From positions 2,740,501 to 2,804,500 of the forward strand of contig JAUCBN010000013.1 in the NCBI GenBank assembly GCA_035048815.1: DNA of 64,000 bases, given 5' to 3'. The stretch comes from Abelmoschus esculentus. Lineage: Eukaryota; Streptophyta; Magnoliopsida; Malvales; Malvaceae. The translations under genes and the position numbers were made by a program. Positions within the stretch are counted from its first letter, which is position 1, and every line of letters starts with the position of its first letter. This document shows positions 35,731 to 46,630 of this stretch, one piece after another. The notes under the pieces are model-generated. The model made no database searches and was not told where the DNA came from. It saw nothing but the letters and a program-made list of their open reading frames with translations.

Positions 35731-37032
35731 TTTTCGTTTGGTTCGGTGTTCATCTCCATGTTTTTTTTTTTCACTTCAGATTGGATTTTAAGATTTTTTC
35801 TGGGTTTGTTTATTAATTTGTTGTTGCAATTTTCCTGGGTTTGAATTTCATCTTCACGGGTGTTTTGCACTTATGATTGCGATTTAGAGTTTTTGTTACT
35901 GGATTGCTGTCTTACCCTCCGAAACAGTGAATACCTAAAAACCTTTTAGTTATATTTGGGATTGATTTTACTTTGAGTTAGCTTCAGATCATAGATTTAG
36001 GTTTAAATTTGCTAATCGTCTGATATATCTAAAAAATTTAGAGCAGTGCAGTATAAATTTCTACACTTAGACAATGTTTCTCTTTGGAAAATTGCAAGTG
36101 TTGTTTAACAATGTTAAAAAGTTGCAATGTGTTCGCAATCAATTGATATCCTCAAATCCATTTTTTTCCTAGAAAGTGATTCATTGAGATTTATGATCAA
36201 ATTTCATGTGTTTTAGGTGCGCAATTTGTCGAAAACAGTTGGGTGTTGGGAGCTTCAATGTAACATCTCCGTGAGAGAGCTGATGGAGGAGAACACAGCG
36301 CAGCTATAAAGGTACGAATTTAAGTTGATATTCAGACATTCTGAGAGAAATACTATTCATTTATGGAATCATTTGTTACAGTGAATGACATTCTTCCAAG
36401 TTGAGTTTGCATATAAAGACATGGTTGATTTAGGACTGTTTACAGTTACACTAAATCATATGAAGTTCCTTAACACTAGCTTTGAGTGATAACTTACAAA
36501 GGAAAGATCATTCTTTTTGGTACAAAGAAGTCACGGTTTAAGGATAGGGGAAGGGGATGTTATTGTCGGATTAGATTTTTGTTGGCCTGTTGCTAATGAA
36601 TAATGATCTGACCATGTGTATTATTGAGTATTCTGAAAATGAACACTTAATTTTACTCCATTTCCAAGGATACAAAAACTGAATTAAAAGGACTTATTAA
36701 TCTCCTTGCACTAAATTTTCCCTTCTTTTTTAGCTGAACTTTCTCTCCTTGCACAGATTAAATATACGATTAAATATCAAAAGAGAACAATGGAGCTTTG
36801 AAAATTCAGAAAAGAAACAAAAATTTCAATGAAATGATTCCCCTTCATACTGTCATTTTCCATATTGAGTGATAGAAAAAGTTACAGTAAACCCCATCTC
36901 TAGTTTTTCACTTGGGGAGATTTATATCTGCTCCCTAAGGCAAAACGTATAGGGAAAAAAGCTGTCTACATGGTATTGTTGCTGTTTTCTTTACAAGATT
37001 GTATAGGCTGGTTAGTGTTAATTCGATGACAA
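35731..37032. other. Right-arm intergenic DNA
   Basis: Mirror of 30423-31740 with scattered substitutions. No gene. Confidence 0.6.
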
Positions 37033-37272
37033 TCAAACCAAGCGGGAGGTAACTTCAAGAAAGATGTCTTCATTGCAGGGAATTCTGAGACCACCAGTAG
37101 GATGAGTATATCCAAACTCTTCTTCTGATAAGCCTAGCAAATCTTGAAACAATGGCTGGTTCAAGAGTGACACGGGTATCTCAAACCTCTTCTGGTCTTC
37201 TCCAACATAAACTGCAAAGTAGCCCTTGGGAACTTTCTTAACGCTAGCAATACGTGGGAGGCGGATAGCCAT
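37033..37272 (-). CDS. SAUR family protein (right arm, short MAIRLPRI type)
   Basis: 79 residues, identical in sequence to the product of 30183-30422 (coordinate sum 67455). Start at the ATG in ACCATGG. It has the same short N-terminal region, KRFEIPVSLL core and LRIPCNED. The mirrored promoter lies at 37405-37525. Confidence 0.93.
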   Translation of the reverse strand: MAIRLPRIASVKKVPKGYFAVYVGEDQKRFEIPVSLLNQPLFQDLLGLSEEEFGYTHPTGGLRIPCNEDIFLEVTSRLV

Positions 37273-37404
37273 GGTTGTTGTTTTTATCGACTTTTGAACC
37301 TGGAAGAGCAGGAAGATGTAAAGAACTTGGAAAGAGAAGTTGAATAAGTTTGGTAATTGAAAATGCAAAGATGATGTTGCCAAATGAACTTATTCATACC
37401 CTGC

Positions 37405-37525
37405 ATATATAGGTGTAAGGATTACTAGCGAAATGTTGTTCTATCAAGTAGGAAGGGGCAATTGCTGGGATCTGATGAGTAATGAGAGAGACATGGATTA
37501 ATGTGGGGAATGGAGGATCACATGG
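37405..37525 (-). promoter_or_regulatory. Promoter of SAUR at 37033-37272
   Basis: On minus: CCATGTGATC (37516-37525), TGTCTC (37488-37493) and TATATAT (about 37405-37411), an exact mirror of 29930-30050. Confidence 0.6.
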
Positions 37526-37965
37526 TGTTGTCTTCCAACTCATTTTCGACAATTCCACAGCAAATACGGTAAAGAAAAGTGTCCCTAGCCCTTTCGGTAA
37601 CACAAACCGATTCGGACCACTCAAAAGAAGATTTGGAGCCACAGAAAACTTGTTTAGTTACCTCCTCACGATATGTGTAGGGCATGCTTGAGACATGAAA
37701 GGTGCCATGCAGTGATAAGGAACATATGGCTTGGGGGCATTGGAGAATTAATGCAACTGATTTTTGCTAAAACATATAGCCATAGACATGTAACATAAAC
37801 ATTTAGAAGCCATGTATGTCTGATATTAATTCTTGAGGAAACTTGAAACAAGCTTGGAATTCCAAGGAACTTGTTAGAGGTTGTAACTAGATCAGTAGGA
37901 TTTTGGAACACAAACTCTAATACATAGGTATCAGTGGAGAAATCTTTACAAGACAGGGTTTGAGT

Positions 37966-37975
37966 AATCACATGG
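37966..37975 (-). promoter_or_regulatory. Orphan SAUR promoter box (right arm)
   Basis: CCATGTGATT on minus, mirror of 29480-29489. No SAUR coding region follows it here either. Confidence 0.5.
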
Positions 37976-38535
37976 TCTTGCCTTCCAACGAACCACAACA
38001 TTTTGACAAGTTTGGTACCTAAGCTCATTCTGTTGGAAATCTACCATAGCAGAGCATTCAATGTAACCAAGAAAACTGTCCATTTGAAACACTATTTATC
38101 AGACGACAATAACTTTAACTTAGCAGATCATATGGATAGAAAGCCCTGTAGTTGAGTGGTGACCAGAAAAATGATTTGGCATGCATTGTCCTACATGTTT
38201 GCAGATAGCTTTATCAAAGACTTGTAATTAACATCATAACTGCTTGTTCTGTCTGTGTTGAACAGAGAATTAATCTGGTTGCCAATGCATGTGACATTGT
38301 TTAATTTGTGCTCACAACAAATGATGATAGCCTCAGTTTTTTAAGCAAAAATATAGCCTAATTCTCCATAGAAACCAAATATAGACAAAGATATCCATCA
38401 ATTAGTCAAAAAAACTAACTATAAAAGCCAGTTCTTGATTCCAGTAGTTTAGTATCAGCAAACGAAATGAGCTTTAGAACCTTTGTTGCTAAATGTCTAA
38501 TTCAGTCTGAAAAGAGAATGCAAAAAGAAAATAAG

Positions 38536-40209
38536 TGTAACACTCGGGAAATCAATTAGGGGAAAACCCTAATTTTTATAATTTCCTAAATCTATTTGTG
38601 CCCTAATTTGAGTCAAATTGGGGTTCTTGTAAGGATACTATCGGGTTTTCTAACCTATCCTAAACCCTTTTGACTTAAAACTCTTTTGAGTTATATTGGT
38701 GAGAACCTCTTTGCCGCTCTCCATCTTCGTTACCTAGTGTTCTCTCTTTTCGTCTTTCCCTTTATCGTGAGATCTTGTCGGCAATCGTGTGTGGCCGTTT
38801 CCGTCGTCCTGGTCGCGGTAAGTTTGTCTTCCCTCGTCGGTTGCTTTTGTGATGTTTTTGGCTGTCGTCGGCGGGGTGTTGTGGGAATTGAGTTTGCCGA
38901 GTTGTGGGTGTGTGCGTGTGGGTGTGTGGGTGTTGTTAGGTGGGGTTGAGTTCGAGTGGCCGGTTGTGTGGTGGTCGGAATGGTTAGCCGTCACTGCGGC
39001 TTGTTTGTGGTGAGAGAAGTGGGAGGGGCTCGGGTTTAGAATCTGTCGAAGTGGGGGAGATGATGTGCTGCCGAACCGGGTTAGCCGAACCGGGTTGAGT
39101 GTGCTGAACCGGATCAGTGTTTACCCTTGGACCGAATTGACCCGTACCCGACCCGCAAACCGTGCCCGACCCGTTGACCGTTGACCGTTGACTGGAGTTG
39201 ACTTTTTTTCGAAAAACCCTATCTTGACGTTTTTCGACGTTCTGAGTCCGTTTTCGCAGTCCGTTTTGTCAAATTCAGACCCGAAAGCCCTGTTTGACCC
39301 TTTTTATATGTAAACTTGGATAAGTAACTTGAATGAGTTTTTAATTAGAAATTTTATGGTCTTTTCAGACGACGTGGACTGTGAAGAGAACGTGTTACCT
39401 CCTCCGCCTCCGCCTCGTAACCGATCGACTCCTGCGAGCGCCACTCGTGATTCACGTATGTGATCTTCCTTAGTCTTTTTAGGTGGCATAGTAATGTTTT
39501 GAATAAGTTTAATTAATAAAGTTTTGTTGTAGACTCTGACTCAGCTCGAGCCGGACCTAGCTCGGATCGTGGTAGACGCCCGTACCAACAATAGTATTCG
39601 TATTGTTGAGAGGTGTGTTCTCTTCTTGTGCTAGACTGTTCTCTGTGATTGATTATTTACTGTGAGACTAAACTCCTGTGATATTCTGTGATATTGAGGT
39701 CAGATCATGTGGTTTGTGTGCTTTACATTTTGTTTCATTAGTTGCGTTGAGGTATCGGATATTTTTGCATTCATTGCATAGCATGTGCATGGGGTGGATT
39801 GTACGGAGGAAGGTGGTTTTTACCACACTGTGTTTTGGAGAAATAAGGGGTGAGGAGTTCTGGGGAACTACCTCCACTGTGATCGGATGGCCTTGCCACC
39901 ACTGTGTTAGGCGTTCGGAGTATGGGACTGCATTCTCTGTGACATTACATTCATTGTTTATTTGAGACATATTTGTGATTACTTCCTCGTTATAATTTAA
40001 TGAACTGAATGTATTTGTGACTTGAGATAGCACTATAGAGACACACTGGGCTTTATAGCTCATCCTGTTTATTTATTGTTTCAGATACTCGGCCTTAGGA
40101 GTTGGTACCCGGAGATCTCAACAGAAGTTATTTTCTTTTACAATTATTATTTTCAGTACGTTGTTTACCTAGGATATTACGTTTTAAGTTTTAAATTAAG
40201 GGGTTACAA
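38536..40209 (+). mobile_element. Solo LTR with 5-bp target-site duplication
   Basis: 1674-bp insertion that starts TGTAACACTCGGG, ends GGGGTTACA, and is flanked by ATAAG on both sides (38531-38535 and 40210-40214). The left arm has one uninterrupted version of the site, AAACAAGATTCATGAC, near 28874-28890, so the boundaries are directly visible. The TGTAACAC start is typical of Ty3/gypsy chromovirus (Del/Tekay-like) LTRs. No internal domain, primer-binding site or polypurine tract, hence a solo LTR. The centre (38700-39300) is markedly G+C richer than the surroundings. Its reading frames are not genes. Confidence 0.85.
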
Positions 40210-40404
40210 TAAGATTCATGACAAGAAAGTTTCTCTGAAAGAAATTCTACATTTATACATTTGTTAGAAAAATCGATATAGTTGACAAGGGGATGGGATT
40301 GCAGAAAACAATCCACCTTACAACTTGCTTCCTAAAAAATAACTGTTGGGAGGTATGAGTTGAGCTAAATGTCAGTCCATATCTGATTGATTGCTTAGTT
40401 ATTT

Positions 40405-40707
40405 CTATATCATTTCTTGTCTTGAGCATTGCAGATTGCAAGTCAGATGAATGAAAGCCTCTTCACTACAAGGCATTGTCAAAGCACCCATTGGGTGATC
40501 GAATCCAAACTCTTGTTCGGCTTCACTCAACAAATTCTGGAATGAAGGATACTTCAGGAATGATATGAGGACTACAAATCTCTTCTTTTCAGCTTCTCCA
40601 ACATAAACAGCAAAGTGACCTTTGGGCACCATTGCGGTCTCTGAAGATGAAAGAGTCCGTTTTAGACTTGGCTTAGCATTAACGATTCTTGGCAAGCGGA
40701 AACCCAT
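40405..40707 (-). CDS. SAUR family protein (right arm, MGFRLPRI type)
   Basis: 100 residues from the MGFRLPRI ATG at 40707. It is the partner of 28384-28692. Two core changes look non-conservative: RFVVLISFLKYPSF instead of RFVVPISFLKHPSF. The Pro and the HPSF/QPSF His/Gln are near-invariant in the other SAUR proteins of this window. The tail ends ..SRQEMI through TGG to TAG. The reading frame is otherwise intact. The copy may be losing function. Confidence 0.9.
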   Translation of the reverse strand: MGFRLPRIVNAKPSLKRTLSSSETAMVPKGHFAVYVGEAEKKRFVVLISFLKYPSFQNLLSEAEQEFGFDHPMGALTMPCSEEAFIHLTCNLQCSRQEMI

Positions 40708-40814
40708 GTTTGTAGTGAGACTGCTAAGATGAGGAAATGTGAGCGTGGAAGTACAACTTAGAGAAGTAGCTACGAAAGGCTTTGGCATTTGGTGATGCTA
40801 TCCATTAGAATCTG

Positions 40815-40913
40815 TATTTATAAACAGCAAATGCAGTATGCTCAGCAGTCTCAGGCTAATTGGGTGGTGAAGAGAAAATGCTTTGGAGACATCTATTGGG
40901 AGAAATCACATGG
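40815..40913 (-). promoter_or_regulatory. Composite SAUR promoter of gene 40405-40707
   Basis: On minus: CCATGTGATT (40904-40913), 12 bp, TGTCTC (40886-40891), TATAAATA (40815-40822), 81 bp from the box. Confidence 0.7.
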
Positions 40914-41254
40914 CTTTGCTTCCAAGCAAATAATATCGTTTCGACTTGTTCAAGCCTGTAGGACACCCTTCAGACGTTCTTCACAAGGCCTTGTCCTATG
41001 AGTTACAGCAACCAAGGAACACATGCCAGTGTTTGACTCTTGGACATGTTATAAATTTCTGATATTTATTAGTCCAATCAATTGGTCTGAACAAAAACCA
41101 ACAAAGTCAGGTGAAGACTAACAAAGTCTGCAGACACAAGTTAATGGCTTGTGTCTTAAATCTCTTTGTTTTCAAGTTGGGTCCATTAACGACCAGGCAA
41201 TAATGCATTGCAACAGATGCACAGTCTCAACTCTACTCATTTCTTGATGATATG

Positions 41255-41379
41255 TTGGAAGACACGAGCATGTGTTCGGGCTTCTTTTGTATTCTAACCA
41301 AACCCCACCAACATATACATTGCAACCACTCAATCCATTAGCTTCCTCAATACATCCATGATCCATCTATCTATATATA
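41255..41379 (+). promoter_or_regulatory. Promoter of SAUR at 41482
   Basis: TTGGAAGACACGAGCATGTG (41255-41274), a variant box, and TATATATA at 41372-41379. Confidence 0.6.
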
Positions 41380-41481
41380 CAAGTGATTATCCACACCACA
41401 GCCAAGGCATTCTCACATCTTCCTCTACAGTTCATCTTCTCAATACTCTGATCTTCCTCATACTCCAAATTACTAGCGGCA

Positions 41482-41778
41482 ATGGCTATCCGTGTGCCAA
41501 AAATTATGCAAGCTAAGCAGATTCTTCTTCGATCTAAACTGTTTGCAAATGAAGCATCCTCAACCTCAACGGATGTTCCCAAAGGATACTTTGCAGTCTA
41601 TGTTGGGGAGAGCCAAAAGAAAAGATTTATAGTGCCAATTTCCTTCTTGAGACACCCATCTTTTCAGACGTTGTTAAGCTTAGCCGAGGAAGAATTTGGA
41701 TTCAATCATCCTATGGGTGGTCTCACCATTCCTTGCAGAGAAGACGTCTTTGTTGACCTCACTTCAAGCTTGCACTAG
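41482..41778 (+). CDS. SAUR family protein (right arm, MAIRVPKI type)
   Basis: 98 residues. Partner of 27315-27611 with three substitutions (MAIRVPKI, SFQTLL, AEEEF). Core DVPKGYFAVYVGESQKKRF, then HPMGGLTIPCRED and DLTSSLH. All conserved SAUR positions are kept. Confidence 0.95.
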   Translation: MAIRVPKIMQAKQILLRSKLFANEASSTSTDVPKGYFAVYVGESQKKRFIVPISFLRHPSFQTLLSLAEEEFGFNHPMGGLTIPCREDVFVDLTSSLH

Positions 41779-42054
41779 AGCCTACTGCAAAAACAACTTA
41801 ATCGGCTCATACAATTTTGACCATTGATGTACATCCTTTTGTTTGTTTGTAAGAAAGAGATGATAGACTTTATACACTTCAGAGAAATTTAATTAATACA
41901 AATGACAGCGGTTCCATTCTCAAATTTCCTCATGTTAAATCCGTTGTTCAGTTCATATTTCCCACGCATAATATGTGCAACAGATTCTCAAGCCATCTCT
42001 TGTAGCAAATCTTCCCTATCCTCTCTTCAGAAACAATAACATCAAACAAAGCTT

Positions 42055-42240
42055 ATGGCTATTCGATTGCCTGGTATTAACTGAGCCAAAAGATTCTCCA
42101 CGGATCAAATCTACTTCCAAATCAACCAGTATACTTGGATGTTCCAAGAAACTACATTGCTATCTATGCAGGAGAGATTACAGAGAAGAGATTTATATTT
42201 CGGATATAAGAAATGCCTTATCTCAGAGTCTCTAAAATCA
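42055..42240 (+). pseudogene. SAUR pseudogene
   Basis: Begins MAIRLPGIN, then an in-frame stop (TGA). In another frame the core survives as LDVPRNYIAIYAGEITEKRFIFR. The trailing DNA loses similarity near 42200. At least one stop and one frameshift separate the two pieces. It lies just outside the right inverted arm. Confidence 0.75.
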
Positions 42241-42897
42241 GATATCATTTGGAACTATATCTAAAATGCAAATTAAAACGAGTCTGCTATCCTCTTCCAT
42301 CTCAAATAGCAACCTTCATCGTTCCAGATTATTTTCTTGTCTGCATGTTTGGTTTTATGTCTAAAGGAAATTTTAAAACTGCTGCTGAATGCCTAGTTCA
42401 CAGAAACAAAGAATCTAAAAGTCAGTAGGCTTAATGTCTGAATTCGATAATACGATACACACTCAACCGAAGCAAGCAGTTGATTAGAAATTTCAATTTA
42501 ATGGCAGTTTTGGCCTCAAAGCCATCAACAGAAGATAATTGATCTTGCATTTTTTGCTGAAGTGTGCAGGAAAGAGGTCTAAAGGAAAGTTACACGACAG
42601 TTCCATGTTTCCAATTAACCAGGAATGAAATAACATGCTTCAGACCTTGGAAAATAGATTATGGAAGAAGTTATCCACACAACATCAGAATCAAAATTCA
42701 TGAAAAGAAAGTGTTTCTCTAAAGATTTTTTGTGTTTTTATATTGGTTACAAATATGAACACAGTTGACAAGGGCATGGGATTGCAGAAAACATTCCACC
42801 TTACACACTTGCTTCCTAAAAATAAAATTTGGGATGTGTCAGTTGAGCTAAATCTCAGTCAATTCTGTTTAGTTACCAATTCTCACATCATTTCTTC
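42241..42897. other. Intergenic DNA and SAUR 3' flank
   Basis: No gene in the first part. From about 42740 it is a 3' flank similar to those of the genes at 33241, 28384 and 40405 (GTTGACAAGGGCATGGGATTG block). Confidence 0.5.
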
Positions 42898-43185
42898 TCA
42901 TGAGCTTTGCAGATTGCAAGTGAGATCAACGAAAGCTTCTTCGCTACAAGGGATTGTCAAAGCGCCCATAGGGTGATCGAAACCAAACTCTTCTTCGGCT
43001 TGTCTCAACAAATTCTGGAATGAATGATGCTTCAGTAATGATATGGGAACAACAAATCTCTTCTTTTCAGCTTCTCCAACATAAACAGCAAAGTGACCTT
43101 TAGGTACCGTTGTCGACTCCGAAGATGAAAGAGTTCGTTTTAGACTCTTCTTAGCATTAGCAATTCTCGGCAAGTGGAATCCCAT
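42898..43185 (-). CDS. SAUR family protein (MGFHLPRI type)
   Basis: 95 residues. Start at MGFHLPRIANAKKSLKRTL. Core: VPKGHFAVYVGEAEKKRFVVPISLLKHHSF, EEEFGFDHPMGALTIPCSEE, ending DLTCNLQSS. Closest to the gene at 33241-33528. One odd position: KHHSF where paralogues have KHPSF. Composite promoter upstream. Confidence 0.94.
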   Translation of the reverse strand: MGFHLPRIANAKKSLKRTLSSSESTTVPKGHFAVYVGEAEKKRFVVPISLLKHHSFQNLLRQAEEEFGFDHPMGALTIPCSEEAFVDLTCNLQSS

Positions 43186-43255
43186 GACTGTCTAGACTGG
43201 CAAGGAATGGCTTAGGCAATTGGCACAGGGTGGCTAGCTATCCATTAGAATTTTG

Positions 43256-43360
43256 TATTTATAGAGAGAAATGCTTTATGGTCATTGGGAAGGAATCTCA
43301 AGCAAATTGAGTGGTGAAGAGAGAGTGGTTTTGAGACATATCTTGTGAGGAATCACATGG
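43256..43360 (-). promoter_or_regulatory. Composite SAUR promoter of gene 42898-43185
   Basis: On minus: CCATGTGATT (43351-43360), 12 bp, TGTCTC (43333-43338), TATAAATA (43256-43263). The box-to-TATA distance is 87 bp, 6 more than in the three related promoters. Confidence 0.7.
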
Positions 43361-44239
43361 TCTTGTGTCCTAACAAATAATGACATCTTTTGACAGAGTC
43401 GGTACCTTAGTCTATTCTGTTGCAATCTTATTATATAGCTCTCCATTCAATGAAACCAACAATAATGGCCCATTTCAGATACTATTTGTCATTCTGCCAT
43501 GGCCAGATGATTATGACTTTACCTGGCAGATTATATGGATGAAACACCATGAAGCATGATCACATCCACGATTATGAGTCGGTATACAAAGCCCTACATG
43601 TTCGGTGATTATAAGGATCAAAGATCACACCTGGTCGTACTGTTTGTTTGGTATGAATCCGCTGAACACAAAATGACTTGAACAAGGATTTTTGAGTTTA
43701 TGGGAGGTTGAACAAAGTAACAAACACTAAAACATCCTACACTAAAACATCCTACAAATGATGTTATGCCAATTAGTTGGCTTCAGAGACAGTTGGATAG
43801 ACAAAGAAAGTTTGAATGAGTTGATTCTGTCGGAGACAGCCGGGAACGTCAGCACTTCAACTAACATGAGAATCAGGAACTTGTAACCGAAGCACGAGTC
43901 AACCCTCAAGTAATTCTAAGGTGCAAACCCTTCCTTGGCTCTGAAGTGTCCGAGTTCAAGGACATTCATAGTTTTCTAACTAACCAATAAATTTCTTGGA
44001 TACATACAGCCCATGGATGAAGAGTTGAGAGAAACGAAAGATGATGGGATTCTATGTACCAGAAACAGATCAGTTCTATATTATATTTATTCATCTATAA
44101 TCAATAATTTTATCCGGTAGATGTGATATGAACCCTTTTTTATACTCGAATCATTTGATTATACAAGTATGCGTTTTTAAGGATTAAAAAATAAATTAAG
44201 TCGAATTTCTATATTTCTTAGTAGATGTGATAAGAACCC
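43361..44239. other. Distal SAUR promoter and intergenic DNA
   Basis: To about 43680 it shares blocks with 33740-34060 and, reversed, with 29200-29460. The remainder shows nothing recognisable. Confidence 0.5.
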
Positions 44240-44470
44240 TTAGTTATTAATTTTTTGGGCGTGGTGGGGTGCAAACATCGTAGTAAATCTCTTCTTTTGA
44301 GTCTTTCCAACACAGAGAACTAAATGGCCTCCAGGCAAATCAGTGATCTCTGGGGACAAAAGAATATCCCCATCAAACTTCTTAGCTTTAACAGTCAGGA
44401 ATGGGGCAAGTCTTGACTTAATTGATTTGCAGCTCTTTAAAGTTTTGGAAAACAGGTAAAAGATTTGTTG
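44240..44470 (-). pseudogene. Truncated SAUR pseudogene
   Basis: The minus strand translates to ..LAPFLTVKAKKFDGDILL.., then DLPGGHLVLCVGKTQKKRF, a decayed version of the SAUR VPKGHFAVYVGE.EKKRF core. Similarity then stops: the PIS..L, EEEFGF and IPC parts are missing. The upstream box CACATGG on plus (44601-44607) is the relic of its promoter. Confidence 0.65.
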
Positions 44471-44488
44471 TACAGCAATACTTGGCAT

Positions 44489-45839
44489 AGGGTATATTGA
44501 TATTCTAAAGTTCCTTTAGCCAGTATATGACAGTGATTTAAGTGGTCAAGATAGGAATCACTTTGAAGGGGTTTGTTTAAGGTGGACATGTAGCATGACT
44601 CACATGGATATGCCTTCCACTACCTATATTGGTAAGATTTCCACAGATATGCTAATATAAACTTTTGCAATCATGAATTATCATGGCCTACCAACCAATA
44701 GGAAAAAAAAAGAATGGTGGTCCAGCTGAAATTCTTATGGAGTTATCATGGACTTTATGAGTATAATGCATGTCCAAGTCTAACATACCAGTGAGTGAGT
44801 CTGAAAGAAAACTGCTCAAGACTGTATACAACATGCAGATTGCAGATCAGATTATTCATTATTTTGAAGATGTACTACTTGGTTGTTACATATTGCTAAT
44901 GGAAACAGAGGTGCGAACTTTCCGAGAAAACATGCAGTAGCTGGGAATCGTCTGATATTTCCCAACAATAACAGTGTAAGGACATTGATGCTTATACTTC
45001 TCCTTGAATGTATACATTTGACATAGACCATTCATTCACATTGAACATTCAAAGATCTAATAACATGTGAATCTATGCTGTTGACATGTCAACGTGATAT
45101 ATCACACTGGTTCGATCTTTCGGCAACCGTAAAATCATCTTCCGTGTTAGTCCTAAAGAATTCGTGCTGCTTATGACTAGCTTAATGAAATCAACTAGGA
45201 ACCTACTGGTGTTGGTGTATTCGTATGTTTTCGAAAGTGTCTTCCTCTGTTGCGAGTGATTGGTTTGACTATGGATAGTCACTAAGAGCTTAGACAAATG
45301 GATTCATCAGCAGAATTGAGTGTGACTTGACCAAGTTAGTCCAAGATACCAGTCTTAAATGAATGGATGAGGATAGTTCTTATACTATTACAAAAAGTTA
45401 GTTGATCTTAAATGGTCTTGAAACGTCAATTCAGACAAGTTTAGGGGATATACAGAGGATCTGCAATAACCCTCAAAAGTATGTCGGGTAGTTGGTACAA
45501 GGAAAAGCAACCAAGGAACAAGGTCTAAGTTCAATTGTTTAGAGAATAATCGATATGAATCTTTGTTGAATTCACATAAAAATTTCACAAGTTGCAACTT
45601 TCTTCAAGGTGGTAGGGCATAATGCCCACTGCCTAGCACCAGACAAAGCAGAACCAAGTGAAACTTAACTAATTGCTTCACCTGGTATGTTTCTATTCCT
45701 ATTCAGTTTCTTTAAGGTTTGCAAAGTGCTTTTCCCCCACTATATACTAGGCCTCAAAGATGTGATTTCCAAACAAAGTTTTCAATCTTCAAGACCACTA
45801 AAAGGTTTATTCTTTTTGCTATCTGTTTTCTTCTCTAAA
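44489..45839. other. Intergenic DNA, no gene seen
   Basis: Apart from the relic promoter box at 44601, several short reading frames (for example 45073-45297 and 45388-45597, both minus) show no recognisable similarity and no promoter or splice context. Confidence 0.45.
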
Positions 45840-45923
45840 ATGGGTATTCAACTAATGGGATTAGCTCATGCAAAACAAAAGCTCAGGCCACACTTTCAGG
45901 TAGAATTGGGAATGCAGTTGTAG
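45840..45923 (+). pseudogene. SAUR N-terminal fragment
   Basis: MGIQLMGLAHAKQKLR resembles the start of a SAUR protein of the MGIRLLG..AKQKL type. The core never follows: after about 20 codons the sequence passes into an unrelated reading frame (45923-46120). Confidence 0.55.
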
Positions 45924-46120
45924 TGAAACTGGTGCTCGAGAGTCGAGACATGGCGGATGCATGGTTGAAGTCGGTGAGTCCTCGGTTCATGCATGTGTTC
46001 TTTTCTCAGAAAAAGATGGCCATTGAATTCGACACCGCTATCCAGTACATCAAATTGCTGTCAGACGCCAACCTTCCTAAAAAGATTATTACCAGATACT
46101 TTATTTTCAAACAAAACTGA
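45923..46120 (+). other. Unrecognised reading frame fused after SAUR fragment
   Basis: About 65 codons with fairly even composition (MADAWLKSVSPRF.., FDTAIQYIKLLSDANLPKK..). I do not recognise the family. It could be an exon fragment captured from another gene, or chance. Confidence 0.25.
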
Positions 46121-46480
46121 GATGATGATTGTTTTCTTTTACACAAGTTTGTAAGTTCTCTTGAAATATCCGAAACCAACTGGTTTGAAGCTATAACTTG
46201 TCCGTATGCTAAACTGACTTGATTTACTATAAATTGCTAGTGTAATATTATAAATATCCGGATTTTTTTCTTAAATACTGTGTGCATGTTGATTGACAGC
46301 GTGAGATTTGGTCATCATTCCACGTGCAGTAACAAATAATTGCGCAGAAAAAAATGGAGATTCCCATGTGTCATTATCATTGAATCATATAGTATCGGTC
46401 AATCATGCATCAATCTTACAAGGCCTTGCATCCTTAATTACATCCTTAATTAGGTACATTATTGTTATAAAAGTAGTAAT

Positions 46481-46630
46481 ACCTAAAGCTAACATCATAT
46501 AACCTAGTTGGGATAGTGTAGAATAAACTAATTTTCTCTTAATGTCTTTCCAAGCAAGAGCTAAAATAGCTCCTAATAATACCGTCATTATACCTATCAA
46601 AGATATTAGATTTATTATGTAAGGTATAAC
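46481..46630 (-). pseudogene. Nuclear copy of plastid ndhF, downstream part
   Basis: The minus strand encodes YIINLISLIGIMTVLLGAIL.., then WKDIKRKLVYSTLSQLGYMMLALG, matching chloroplast NdhF (NAD(P)H dehydrogenase subunit 5). Similarity ends sharply after LALG at 46481. It is separated from its upstream half by a MITE. Substitutions relative to plastid NdhF show it is an old plastid-to-nucleus transfer (NUPT). Confidence 0.85.

Larger units (their letters stand above)
35290..41967. repeat. Right arm of a large inverted duplication
   Basis: Reverse-complement partner of 27123-32090. After removing the 1674-bp solo LTR and an extra stretch of about 85 bp (about 35335-35422), its length is close to that of the left arm. 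Outer edge at about TTCATATTTCCCACG (41967), inner edge at the GAATTAGGTCGATACAAAAG block (35300). Confidence 0.85.

Noticed and set aside
38686..39965. Several frames up to 131 codons in 38686-40063
   Set aside because: All lie inside the solo LTR.
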